64,000 bases of DNA from NCBI RefSeq assembly GCF_037976825.1, contig NZ_CP150269.1, forward strand, positions 641,001 to 705,000, given 5' to 3'. The stretch is from Paenibacillus sp. FSL K6-1330. Its GTDB lineage: Bacteria > Bacillota > Bacilli > Paenibacillales > Paenibacillaceae. Positions 52,677-61,135 of the stretch are shown here, in pieces; position 1 is the first letter of the stretch, and every line of letters begins with the position of its first letter. A program made the position numbers and the translations under genes. Under the pieces are notes generated by a model. That model had not been told where the DNA came from and searched no databases. It saw only the letters and a list, made by a program, of their open reading frames with translations.

Positions 52677-53558
52677 ATGCAGAAACAAGGGTACTGGGGC
52701 TATATATTCACATTGCCGTTTGTCATTAATGTCGTGGTATTCCTCTTATTTCCGATTGTATTCTCAACATATATTTCCTTCACGGAGTGGGACTTGTTTA
52801 ACGCACCGCGCTGGATCGGGCTGGATAACTGGGTGCGCGTATTGAACAAACATGAATTCTGGGTATCCATCCGAAATGTCTTTATGTTTGCACTCATCTT
52901 CGTGCCGATTCAGACGATCATGGCGTTTGTGATCGCCTTTATGCTGAATCAGGCCATTCGGGCCAAGGGGTTGTTCCGCTTGTTCTATTTCCTGCCTGTC
53001 GTTACTCCGTGGATCGCCGGCGGCGTGGTCTGGGTGTGGATGTTCAACTACCAATACGGCGTCATCAACTGGGTGTTGGAATCCATCGGCCTCGATCCTG
53101 TGAAATGGATAGATAGCAGCAATTGGTTGATGGTCGTCTCCAGCATCGCGATTGTTCAGGTATGGAAGGGCGTTGGTCAATCCATGATCATGATCCTGGC
53201 CGGGATGCAAAATGTTCCGAAAGAGGTGCTGGAAGCCTCGCAAATCGACGGAGCCAACGGCTGGAAGCAGTTGACGAAGGTGGTGTTCCCGATGGTAACG
53301 CCGATGGTATATCTCGTTATGATTCTGTCCACCATCTCGGCGTTTCAGGCATTTGATGTGTTCCTCGGCCTGTTCGGTTCCATCACCACGGGAATTCCGG
53401 AACGGAACATGGTTCCGAACCTGCTAGTGTACCGGGATGCGTTCCTGCTCTTCAAAATGGGACCGGCATCCGCAACGGCCTGGCTGCTGTTTGTCATTAT
53501 TCTAGGCTTCACCTTGTTCCAGAAGTATTTTGAGAAGAAGTGGGTGCATTATGACTAA
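52677..53558 (+). CDS. Sugar ABC permease, MalF/UgpA type
   Basis: A 293-residue, six-helix permease. YWGYIFTLPFVINVVVFLLF opens the first helix, and the EAA loop is LEASQIDGANGWKQLTKVVFP. The ATG at 52677 follows AAAGGTAGG; the upstream frame opening at 52623 is not preferred. Its end overlaps the partner permease by eight bases. Confidence 0.9.
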   Translation: MQKQGYWGYIFTLPFVINVVVFLLFPIVFSTYISFTEWDLFNAPRWIGLDNWVRVLNKHEFWVSIRNVFMFALIFVPIQTIMAFVIAFMLNQAIRAKGLFRLFYFLPVVTPWIAGGVVWVWMFNYQYGVINWVLESIGLDPVKWIDSSNWLMVVSSIAIVQVWKGVGQSMIMILAGMQNVPKEVLEASQIDGANGWKQLTKVVFPMVTPMVYLVMILSTISAFQAFDVFLGLFGSITTGIPERNMVPNLLVYRDAFLLFKMGPASATAWLLFVIILGFTLFQKYFEKKWVHYD

Positions 53559-54381
53559 GACTACTCACCCCTTACTTAAGGTGCTCATGTACCTGCTACT
53601 GATTGTCGGTGCGGTATTCATGGTGTTCCCATTCATATGGATGCTGTCCACATCGCTGAAAACGGTAGGCGCCATCTCGCAGATGCCGCCGCAGCTCATC
53701 CCGAATCCGGTGAATTGGGATAACTATGTGACGATATGGAATAAAGTCGACTTCGGTCGATACACCCTGAACAGTTTTTTCATCGTCTCGATCGAGATGG
53801 TTGGATCCTTGATCTCCTGCGCGTTTGTGGCCTTTGGACTTGCGATGTTCACCTTCCGGCTGCGGGGGCTCATCTATATGATCATGCTGGCAACCTTAAT
53901 GATTCCGTCTCAAGTGACCATGATCCCGACCTATTTCATCTGGAAGGAATTTGGCGCATTGAATTCGTATTACCCTTTGATCGTGCCCAGCTTTCTGGGC
54001 GGGGCGTTCGGTATTTTCCTGATGCATCAGTTTATCAAATCTTTGCCTAAAGAGCTGTATGAATCGGCTACGATTGATGGCTGCAGCCCGCCGGGCATAT
54101 TCTTCAGAATTTATTTGCCGCTGTGCAAGCCGGCGCTGGCGGCGCTAGGAGTATTCACTTTCATGGGGGCGTGGAACAACACGCTGGGACCGCTGATTTA
54201 CCTGCAAGACAAGGAATTATATACATTGCCGCTCGGCTTGCTCTACCTGAAATCGGAGAACGTCAACCAAGCAATGCTGATGGCAGGGGCCGTCATTACG
54301 ACGCTTCCAGTCGTCATCGTCTATCTGTTCGCGCAGAAGCAATTTGTTCAGGGTATCGCTTCGACAGGGATGAAGGGCTGA
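53551..54381 (+). CDS. Sugar ABC permease, MalG/UgpE type
   Basis: A 276-residue, six-helix permease that completes the channel. The EAA loop reads YESATIDGCSPPGIFFRIYLP. It overlaps the previous gene. No ATPase is encoded, so a shared MsmX-type ATPase is required. Confidence 0.9.
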   Translation: MTKTTHPLLKVLMYLLLIVGAVFMVFPFIWMLSTSLKTVGAISQMPPQLIPNPVNWDNYVTIWNKVDFGRYTLNSFFIVSIEMVGSLISCAFVAFGLAMFTFRLRGLIYMIMLATLMIPSQVTMIPTYFIWKEFGALNSYYPLIVPSFLGGAFGIFLMHQFIKSLPKELYESATIDGCSPPGIFFRIYLPLCKPALAALGVFTFMGAWNNTLGPLIYLQDKELYTLPLGLLYLKSENVNQAMLMAGAVITTLPVVIVYLFAQKQFVQGIASTGMKG

Positions 54382-54397
54382 AGGAGGAACTTACGAC

Positions 54398-55639
54398 ATG
54401 AAGAAGTACGTACTGGTCGGCGCTGGGTCAAGAGCGCTGTATATGTTTGCTAAACCGATGGTAACCGATTGGAAGGGGAACGTTGCCTTTGAAGGCGTGT
54501 ATGATGCCAATCCGGTGCGGGCGCGCTTTCTTAGCGAGGAATGCGGGGGAGTTCCCGTATATGATGATTTCCACGGCATGCTTGCGGCTGTGAAGCCGGA
54601 TGTTGTCATTGTGGCGAGCACGGATTACACGCACCATACCTATATCGTGCAAGCCTTGAGAGCCGGCTGTGATGTCATTAGCGAGAAGCCGATGACGATT
54701 GATGAAGATAAATGCCGTGAAATTTTGCAAGCGGAGCAGGATAGCGGTAAGAGGGTGACGGTTACGTTCAACCTCCGGTTTGCGCCTTATTTTGCGACCG
54801 TGAAGGAATTGCTGCTGCAAGAGGTCATCGGGGATGTCTACCATATTGATCTGGAGTGGTTTCTGGACCGCCGGCATGGCGCGGATTATTTCCGTAGATG
54901 GCATGCCGAGATGAAGAACAGCGGCGGACTGCTGGTTCACAAGTCCACGCATCACTTCGACATCATGAACTGGTGGATGAACAGCCGTCCTGTGGAGGTC
55001 CATGCCTTTGGAACGAGACGGGTGTATGGGGACGATCGGCAGGATCATGGAGAACGATGCCTTACTTGCCATCGGAAAGACGAGTGCGAGTTCTATATGG
55101 ATATCGAAAAGGATCCGTTTCTTGAAAAATACTATCGCCAGGCTGAAGAAGCGGACGGATATTTCCGGGACCGGTGCCTGTTTGACAGCCGGATCGACAT
55201 TTATGACACGATGTCGGTCAATGTCCGGTATGACAATAATGCAATGCTGACCTATTCCCTCGTCGCCTATAGCCCTTATGAGGGCTGGCGCGCTGCGATC
55301 AACGGCAGCAAAGGCCGGATCGAGGTCTCGAATATATACAGCAACGCGGATATGAAGCAAGGGGAAGCGAGCAGGATTCATATCTTCAGAACCGATGGCA
55401 CGGAAGAGGTGGTCGAGGTCAATACATCGGCCGCCGGTCATGGCGGCGGGGATGCGAAGCTGCGCAAGGCGCTGTTCGAAGGCGGAATCGAAGATCCTCT
55501 AGGTCAACAAGCCGATAGCTGGGTAGGCGCCGAATCCCTTCTGATTGGTGCTACAGCCAATCGTTCCATTGCCGAAGGCCGGGCGATGAAACTTCCGGAC
55601 GTTTCGCCGAAGTTTGTCAACGGGAGTTCACCGAGATGA
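54398..55639 (+). CDS. Gfo/Idh/MocA-family oxidoreductase A
   Basis: A 413-residue NAD(P)-dependent oxidoreductase. The Rossmann strand is YVLVGAGSRALYM, and the family lysine lies in CDVISEKPMT. The active-site histidine region is VHKSTHHFDIMNWW. It contains a cysteine-bearing insert HGERCLTCHRKDECEFY that suggests a metal knuckle. AAGGAGG precedes the ATG. Its stop overlaps the next start by four bases. Members oxidise a sugar hydroxyl, often C3 or C5, for epimerisation or for eliminative cleavage of glycosides. Confidence 0.88.
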   Translation: MKKYVLVGAGSRALYMFAKPMVTDWKGNVAFEGVYDANPVRARFLSEECGGVPVYDDFHGMLAAVKPDVVIVASTDYTHHTYIVQALRAGCDVISEKPMTIDEDKCREILQAEQDSGKRVTVTFNLRFAPYFATVKELLLQEVIGDVYHIDLEWFLDRRHGADYFRRWHAEMKNSGGLLVHKSTHHFDIMNWWMNSRPVEVHAFGTRRVYGDDRQDHGERCLTCHRKDECEFYMDIEKDPFLEKYYRQAEEADGYFRDRCLFDSRIDIYDTMSVNVRYDNNAMLTYSLVAYSPYEGWRAAINGSKGRIEVSNIYSNADMKQGEASRIHIFRTDGTEEVVEVNTSAAGHGGGDAKLRKALFEGGIEDPLGQQADSWVGAESLLIGATANRSIAEGRAMKLPDVSPKFVNGSSPR

Positions 55640-57843
55640 ACAGCGTTCAGGAACTGGAGCAGTATATCTGCACATTATACGACACGAGGGATCAGTTGAA
55701 GGTGCATGTGTTTGAACGTTCCGATGCCGCATTTGCAGCCGGGGATGTCATTCGGGATGCCATCGTCACACCCGAAGCGGCGAGAAAGCGGCAGGAGGAG
55801 ATCAGGGGGGCTTTCCTGAGGTCCATCGGCGGGCTTCCTGATACGTTTACGTTTGCCAACCTGGAAAGGGAAGAAGGGACGTCATTCGTGGAGAGGATAC
55901 AGCCTGGCGTTTCTTTGCCGAATGTATACTCGAACAAGGCGGCAGGGCGAATCAGTAAAAAGGCAGAAGGGACTTCAGAGGGCGCGTCGCTCGTCAGGCT
56001 CCGTTCCGGGCGCGCAGCGGGAGAAACAGGTGATGATGGAGCGCAAGCCAAACATCAGCCTCCGCTTAATGCACATACGGCGGGTGTCGTTAGCGGAGCT
56101 GGCTTTCAGGTAGAGAAGGTCATATTCGAGTCCAGTCCGGGGTATTATGTCACTTCGAATCTGTACCTGCCCGATCACCGGGAAGAACGTTCCGCGGCCG
56201 TCCTGTTTCTGAGCGGACACGAGCTGGGGGCGAAGCATGATGCCTATTATCAGCGCGTGATTCAGCACTTCGTTCGGGCCGGCTTGATTGTGTTGGCAAT
56301 CGATCCGATCGGGCAGGGCGAGCGCCTTAGCCTTCATGATTTCGAAGATCGGGAAGGAAGCGTCATATGGGGAACGAAGGAGCATCAGCAATACGGCGTT
56401 CAGTGTCATATGCTCGGCGACAGCGTAGCCCGCTATTTCGTTCACGATGCCATGCGTGCCGTCGATTACTTATGCGAACGGCCCGATGTTGATCCGGCCC
56501 GGATCGGCGTAACGGGGAACTCCGGCGGCGGAACGCAGACGGCCATGATGATGGTTTGCGATGAACGCATTGCGGCAGCGGCTCCCGCCACATTCATCAT
56601 GAACCGGCAGCTGTACATGCATGCCGGCGGCGTGCAGGATGCCGAGCAGGTATGGCCGGGTCTGTCCGGGCTGGGTTACGACCATGAGGATCTGCTTATC
56701 GCTTTTGCGCCGAAGCCGCTGATCGTGCTGGCGGCGGAGTACGATTTCTTCCCGATTGAAGGCACGCGGCGTACCGTGGAGCGAGGAAGACGCTTCTGGG
56801 AGCTGCTGGGTCAACGCGATGACCTGCAGCTTGTGACCGACGCCTCGACGCACCGCTATACGGACCGGCTGGCTGCGGCTGCGGCGGCATTTTTCGTCCG
56901 GCATCTCGAGGTGAAGGTTACTGCCAATGATGCAATGAAGAGAGAGGCACTGCCCCCGGAACAACTATGGTGCAGCCCCAGCGGTCAGGTGTACCGGGAT
57001 AAGGCTGATGCAAGGTCGATCCGGGACTTCAATGCCGATCGCTGCGACCAACTGGCAGCAGCCCGGTCGCTGCTGCCGACGCAGCAAAGACAGGATCAAG
57101 CAAGGCAGTGGCTACTGGAGAGAATCTACGCCTCCCGCAAGCCTTGCGAATTGAACCCGCGCATTATTCGGCTGGGCGCAGTGGAGGGCCTTGAGGCCGA
57201 TTATCGCCTGTGGTGGTCACAGGAAGGCATCATGAACAGCGGTTATGTATTCCGACTGGCCGGGGATATAACCGAACGAAAGCAGCCGCTGACCATTGCG
57301 GTTTGGCGGGGAGGGACTCGCCGATTGAAGGATCACTGGGCCTGGATTCAGGAGGCCTGTCAATCCGGCCGCGCCGTACTGGTGCTGAATACGTCCGGGG
57401 TCGGTCCTCATGAGCCTTATCCGATATACGAAAAACCTGCGCATTCCTATTTTGGCGTGCTGCATAAGCTTGCCGATGATTTGATCTGGCTCGGGGACAG
57501 TCTGGCTGCGCTGCGCACGTACGATGTCCTCCGGTGCATGGAGGTCATCTCCCACTTTGATGAGTGGCAGGGGGGAGCGATCCCGTTCTATACCGTGGAT
57601 CGAGAAGGGCTTTACGTGCAGCTTGCCGCGGAGGTTGATCGAAGAATCGGTGCGATCACGGCCATTCATCCTTTGAGCAGCGCAGCCGATCTGGTCAGGG
57701 CACGGCTGCTTGAGGAGGAAGAAGCGATGAGCGTTGTGTTTCCCGGCATTTTGAAGGTGCTTGATCCCTCCGAGCTGAACGAATCGTGGGGAGTAGTATA
57801 TTGCGGGCAACTAGAGGGAAAGGAAGTGGAAGGACATGAGTAA
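55636..57843 (+). CDS. Tandem alpha/beta hydrolase (acetyl-xylan-esterase-like)
   Basis: A 735-residue cytoplasmic protein. A first hydrolase domain (about 155-430) has the nucleophile elbow GVTGNSGGG with Ser296, an acidic residue region DFFPIEGTRR, and His in STHRYTD. A low-complexity stretch at about 95-150 precedes it. A second half (about 500-725) repeats the fold pattern (AVLVLNTSGVGPHEP) but where the elbow should be it reads VDREG, so it is probably inactive. It may deacylate the imported glycoside. Overlapping starts and stops couple it to both neighbours. Confidence 0.75.
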   Translation: MNSVQELEQYICTLYDTRDQLKVHVFERSDAAFAAGDVIRDAIVTPEAARKRQEEIRGAFLRSIGGLPDTFTFANLEREEGTSFVERIQPGVSLPNVYSNKAAGRISKKAEGTSEGASLVRLRSGRAAGETGDDGAQAKHQPPLNAHTAGVVSGAGFQVEKVIFESSPGYYVTSNLYLPDHREERSAAVLFLSGHELGAKHDAYYQRVIQHFVRAGLIVLAIDPIGQGERLSLHDFEDREGSVIWGTKEHQQYGVQCHMLGDSVARYFVHDAMRAVDYLCERPDVDPARIGVTGNSGGGTQTAMMMVCDERIAAAAPATFIMNRQLYMHAGGVQDAEQVWPGLSGLGYDHEDLLIAFAPKPLIVLAAEYDFFPIEGTRRTVERGRRFWELLGQRDDLQLVTDASTHRYTDRLAAAAAAFFVRHLEVKVTANDAMKREALPPEQLWCSPSGQVYRDKADARSIRDFNADRCDQLAAARSLLPTQQRQDQARQWLLERIYASRKPCELNPRIIRLGAVEGLEADYRLWWSQEGIMNSGYVFRLAGDITERKQPLTIAVWRGGTRRLKDHWAWIQEACQSGRAVLVLNTSGVGPHEPYPIYEKPAHSYFGVLHKLADDLIWLGDSLAALRTYDVLRCMEVISHFDEWQGGAIPFYTVDREGLYVQLAAEVDRRIGAITAIHPLSSAADLVRARLLEEEEAMSVVFPGILKVLDPSELNESWGVVYCGQLEGKEVEGHE

Positions 57844-59110
57844 ACCAAAACCATTAACGGTCACGCTGGTCGGAGCCGGTCTTCGCGGCATGATATACAG
57901 CGATTATGCGCTCCAGCGACCTGAGGAGATGCAGATTGTTGCCGTTGCCGATCCGGATGAGGTGCGGCGAAGCCGCTGCCAAGCGAAGTACGGGATAGCG
58001 GATGAGCGATGCTTTACGAGCTGGGATGAGCTTTTTGCTGGGCCCCGTCAATCGGATGCGGTCTTCATCTGTACGAGGGATCGGGACCATTATGAGCCGA
58101 CGATGAAGGCGCTGGCAGCTGGGTACCATGTGCTGCTGGAAAAGCCGATGTCGCCGGAGTGGCAGGAATGCATCGATATGGGCCGGCAGGCGGAAGCCTT
58201 CGACCGTACGTTAACGATTTGCCATGTTCTCCGTTATGCGCCTTTTTTCCAAGAACTTAAACGTTTGATTGATGAAGGACGGATCGGTCGTCTGATGTCG
58301 ATCCAGCACAATGAGAACGTCGGCTATTGGCACCAGGCGCACTCGTACGTGCGGGGATATTTTAATAACAGCGAGTCATCCAGCCCGATGATTTTGGCCA
58401 AATCCTGTCACGACCTCGACATTATGCAATGGCTGGCGGGAGGACAATGCCTGAGCGTTGCCTCCTATGGCCACCTGTCGCATTTTCGTCCGGAATCAGC
58501 TCCGCCTGGCGCGCCGAAGCGCTGCCTGGATGGATGCCCGGTATCCCATGAATGCCAGTATTATGCGCCGAATACGTATCTGATCGAGAATGCGGGTTGG
58601 AAGGGCGAGGCCGCGAGCAACGATCCGAGTTACGAAGCGCGTTACCAAGCGATGTTGGAGGGTCCTTTTGGCCGGTGCGTGTACCATTGCGATAACGATG
58701 TCGTGGATCACCAGGTCGTCAGCATGGAATTCGAGCATGACATTACGGCGGTGTTCACGATGAGCGCGTTCACGGAGAAATGCAACCGTACCATCAAGCT
58801 TATGGGGACTGAGGGCGAGATTAGGGCCACGATGGAAACCAACGAGATCGAGATCCGCCGCTTTGGCAGCGGCAAGCAGGAAATGATCCAACTCGTCGAT
58901 CCGGAAGGACATGTAGGACATGGAGGCGGGGATATGCGCTTAATTGAGGATTTTGTGAAGTCGGTCAGATCCCAGGGGCAGCATAACAGCTCAACTTCTG
59001 CCCAAGCGTCGATACAGAGTCATCTGATGGCCTTTGCCGCCGAGCGTTCCCGCGTAGAGAAGCGCATGGTGAGGCTGGAGGAATTTATGAATAGCGACAT
59101 TCTGGCTTAA
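57836..59110 (+). CDS. Gfo/Idh/MocA-family oxidoreductase B
   Basis: A 424-residue oxidoreductase. The Rossmann strand is TVTLVGAGLRGMIYS and the lysine motif HVLLEKPMS. The catalytic segment reads KSCHDLDIMQWL. It carries a cysteine insert KRCLDGCPVSHECQYY like that of protein A, and a further GRCVYHCD. A second Gfo/Idh protein beside the first is typical of paired oxidation and reduction steps at one sugar carbon. GGAAAGGAAG lies before the ATG. It overlaps the hydrolase gene by eight bases. Confidence 0.88.
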   Translation: MSKPKPLTVTLVGAGLRGMIYSDYALQRPEEMQIVAVADPDEVRRSRCQAKYGIADERCFTSWDELFAGPRQSDAVFICTRDRDHYEPTMKALAAGYHVLLEKPMSPEWQECIDMGRQAEAFDRTLTICHVLRYAPFFQELKRLIDEGRIGRLMSIQHNENVGYWHQAHSYVRGYFNNSESSSPMILAKSCHDLDIMQWLAGGQCLSVASYGHLSHFRPESAPPGAPKRCLDGCPVSHECQYYAPNTYLIENAGWKGEAASNDPSYEARYQAMLEGPFGRCVYHCDNDVVDHQVVSMEFEHDITAVFTMSAFTEKCNRTIKLMGTEGEIRATMETNEIEIRRFGSGKQEMIQLVDPEGHVGHGGGDMRLIEDFVKSVRSQGQHNSSTSAQASIQSHLMAFAAERSRVEKRMVRLEEFMNSDILA

Positions 59111-59146
59111 ATTTACAACGCTGTACAACAAGGAGGAATTATCATT

Positions 59147-59884
59147 ATGCAATTGAACATATTGGAACATGCGGATCAAGCAGGTTTGGAGGCAGCCCGC
59201 GCTTGCGAGGCGATTCTCCGCGACACGATCGCGGAAAAAGGAAAAGCGCGCATCGTCCTGTCAACGGGCGCGTCGCAGTTTGAGTTTTTGTCGCAATTCG
59301 TGAAGCTGAATATGGAATGGGATAAGATCGAGATGTTCCATTTGGATGAATATATCGCGTTGCCGGAATCTCACCCCGCGAGCTTCCGTAAGTATTTGAA
59401 GGAGCGTTTTCTGAAATATGCGAACGTCGGCCAGGCATGGCTCATTGACGGGGAAGGAGATCCTGAGGAAACGGTGAAGCGGTTGAATGAAGAGATTGCC
59501 AAGGCTCCTGTGGATCTGGCCCTGATCGGCATTGGGGAAAATGCGCATATTGCCTTTAATGATCCGCCGGCCGATTTTGATAATGAGTCGCCTTATACCA
59601 TCGTGAACCTGAGCGATACGTGCAAGAGCCAGCAGGTAAGGGAAGGCTGGTTTGCATCGAATGAGGAAGTGCCGAAGCAAGCGATAACGATGACAGTCCA
59701 ACAGATTTTGAAGAGCCGCCATATCGTCTCGGTCGTGCCTCATCAGGCCAAAGCGGCTGCCATTCAGAATACCATTCAAGGCGCGGTGGACAACCGGGTG
59801 CCAGCTACCATCTTGAAGACGCATCCCAGCTGGATGCTATATCTGGATAAAGCATCGGCAGCGCCGATTTATCAATGGGCGTAG
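59147..59884 (+). CDS. nagB: Glucosamine-6-phosphate deaminase-like protein
   Basis: A 245-residue protein of the NagB family, which converts glucosamine-6-phosphate to fructose-6-phosphate and ammonia. LSTGASQFEFL binds phosphate, and HLDEYIALP keeps the Asp equivalent to E. coli Asp72. However the motif GNDGHIAFNEP of E. coli reads GENAHIAFNDP here, so the residues at Asp141 and Glu148 are Asn and Asp. It may act on a related sugar. AAGGAGG precedes the ATG. Its end nearly abuts nagA. Confidence 0.85.
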   Translation: MQLNILEHADQAGLEAARACEAILRDTIAEKGKARIVLSTGASQFEFLSQFVKLNMEWDKIEMFHLDEYIALPESHPASFRKYLKERFLKYANVGQAWLIDGEGDPEETVKRLNEEIAKAPVDLALIGIGENAHIAFNDPPADFDNESPYTIVNLSDTCKSQQVREGWFASNEEVPKQAITMTVQQILKSRHIVSVVPHQAKAAAIQNTIQGAVDNRVPATILKTHPSWMLYLDKASAAPIYQWA

Positions 59885-59898
59885 TTAGGGGGACGCCT

Positions 59899-61059
59899 AT
59901 GTTGTGGCGTGGAAAGCTCCCGCATACCGGCGAATCGGTTGAGGTAGAGGCGGCGTTAGACGGACGGATCGCGGCTATACGCCGGTTGGGACAGAACGAT
60001 AAGACGGCGTTACCTTGGATCAGCAGCGGCTGGATCGATGTGCAGGTTAACGGCTTCGGGGGATACGACTTGAATGGGACCGTGACGTCGCAGAGCGATA
60101 TTGAAGGCGTGACGCGTGCGCTGCATCGGCGAGGGGTTGCCGCATACTTGCCAACGGTCATCACGGGCAGTTATGACCGGATGCGTCAAGCATTTAGCGG
60201 GTTGTCCCGGTATGTCCAGTCCGGGGAGTTCGGAAGTGCCTCTATTGCCGGCATTCATATGGAAGGTCCATATCTATCCGGTGAAGACGGCAGTCGAGGG
60301 GCGCATCCGAGGGAGTATATCCGGAATCCGGATTGGGATGAGTTTCAGCGGCTCCAGGATGCGGCTGGCGGGCTTATCCGGATGGTGACGCTCGCGCCGG
60401 AGCGCGAAGGCTCGGTTCCTTTTATAGAGAAGGTAGTCAAGGCGGGCGTGGTTGTGGCGATCGGGCATACGATGGCTACAGGGGAGCAGATCGATCGGGC
60501 GGTGCAGGCAGGAGCGACGGTATCGACTCATCTGGGGAACGGTTCACAGACCGTTCTGCCGCGCCACCCCAACTATATCTGGCATCAGTTGGCGGACGAC
60601 CGGTTATGGGCAACCTTTATACCGGACGGTCACCATCTGGCGCCCCCTGTGCTGAAAGCGATGCTGCGGGCGAAACGGGACAAATCGCTGCTTGTCAGCG
60701 ATGCCGTCATGTTCGGCGGCATGGCTCCCGGACGGTACAGCAGCCTCATCGGAGGCGTGGTCGAGCTGACGGCAGACGGGCGCCTGTATACGGTAGAGAA
60801 TCCGGAGATACTGGCCGGATCCGCTTCTTCGCTGGACATTGGCATTGCGAATGCGATCCGCTATACGGATATGACGCTGGCGGAAGCGGTAAACGCGGTC
60901 ACCATCCGCCCGGCTGTGGTACTGGCTATGCCGCAATTGGGCGGGCTTACGATCGGGAATCCGGCGAACTTGACGCTGTTCGACTGCGATTCAGACGGAT
61001 CGGGTATGGCTGTCCGGGAGACAGTTGTGGCGGGCGAGACGGTGTACGGTCCTGTTTGA
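59899..61059 (+). CDS. nagA: N-acetylglucosamine-6-phosphate deacetylase
   Basis: A 386-residue amidohydrolase that removes acetate from GlcNAc-6-phosphate. The metal ligands and catalytic residues are all visible: Glu in HMEGPYLSGEDG, His in AIGHTMATGEQ, His in VSTHLGNGSQ, FIPDGHHL and the Asp in LLVSDAVMFGG. The ATG at 59899 follows TTAGGGGG; an earlier ATG at 59875 inside nagB is also in frame. It ends the operon. Confidence 0.9.
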   Translation: MLWRGKLPHTGESVEVEAALDGRIAAIRRLGQNDKTALPWISSGWIDVQVNGFGGYDLNGTVTSQSDIEGVTRALHRRGVAAYLPTVITGSYDRMRQAFSGLSRYVQSGEFGSASIAGIHMEGPYLSGEDGSRGAHPREYIRNPDWDEFQRLQDAAGGLIRMVTLAPEREGSVPFIEKVVKAGVVVAIGHTMATGEQIDRAVQAGATVSTHLGNGSQTVLPRHPNYIWHQLADDRLWATFIPDGHHLAPPVLKAMLRAKRDKSLLVSDAVMFGGMAPGRYSSLIGGVVELTADGRLYTVENPEILAGSASSLDIGIANAIRYTDMTLAEAVNAVTIRPAVVLAMPQLGGLTIGNPANLTLFDCDSDGSGMAVRETVVAGETVYGPV

Positions 61060-61070
61060 TGGACCAATAC

Positions 61071-61126
61071 AAAAAACCATCCTTATGCGAGCGATCATTG
61101 CGTTAGCTCGCACAGGGATGGTTTTT
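61071..61126. terminator. Bidirectional terminator between nagA and the S9 peptidase
   Basis: AAAAACCATCC pairs with GGATGGTTTTT around an inner GCGAGC/GCTCGC stem; the A-run and T-run serve both strands. Confidence 0.88.
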
Positions 61127-61135
61127 CTTTTGTTT

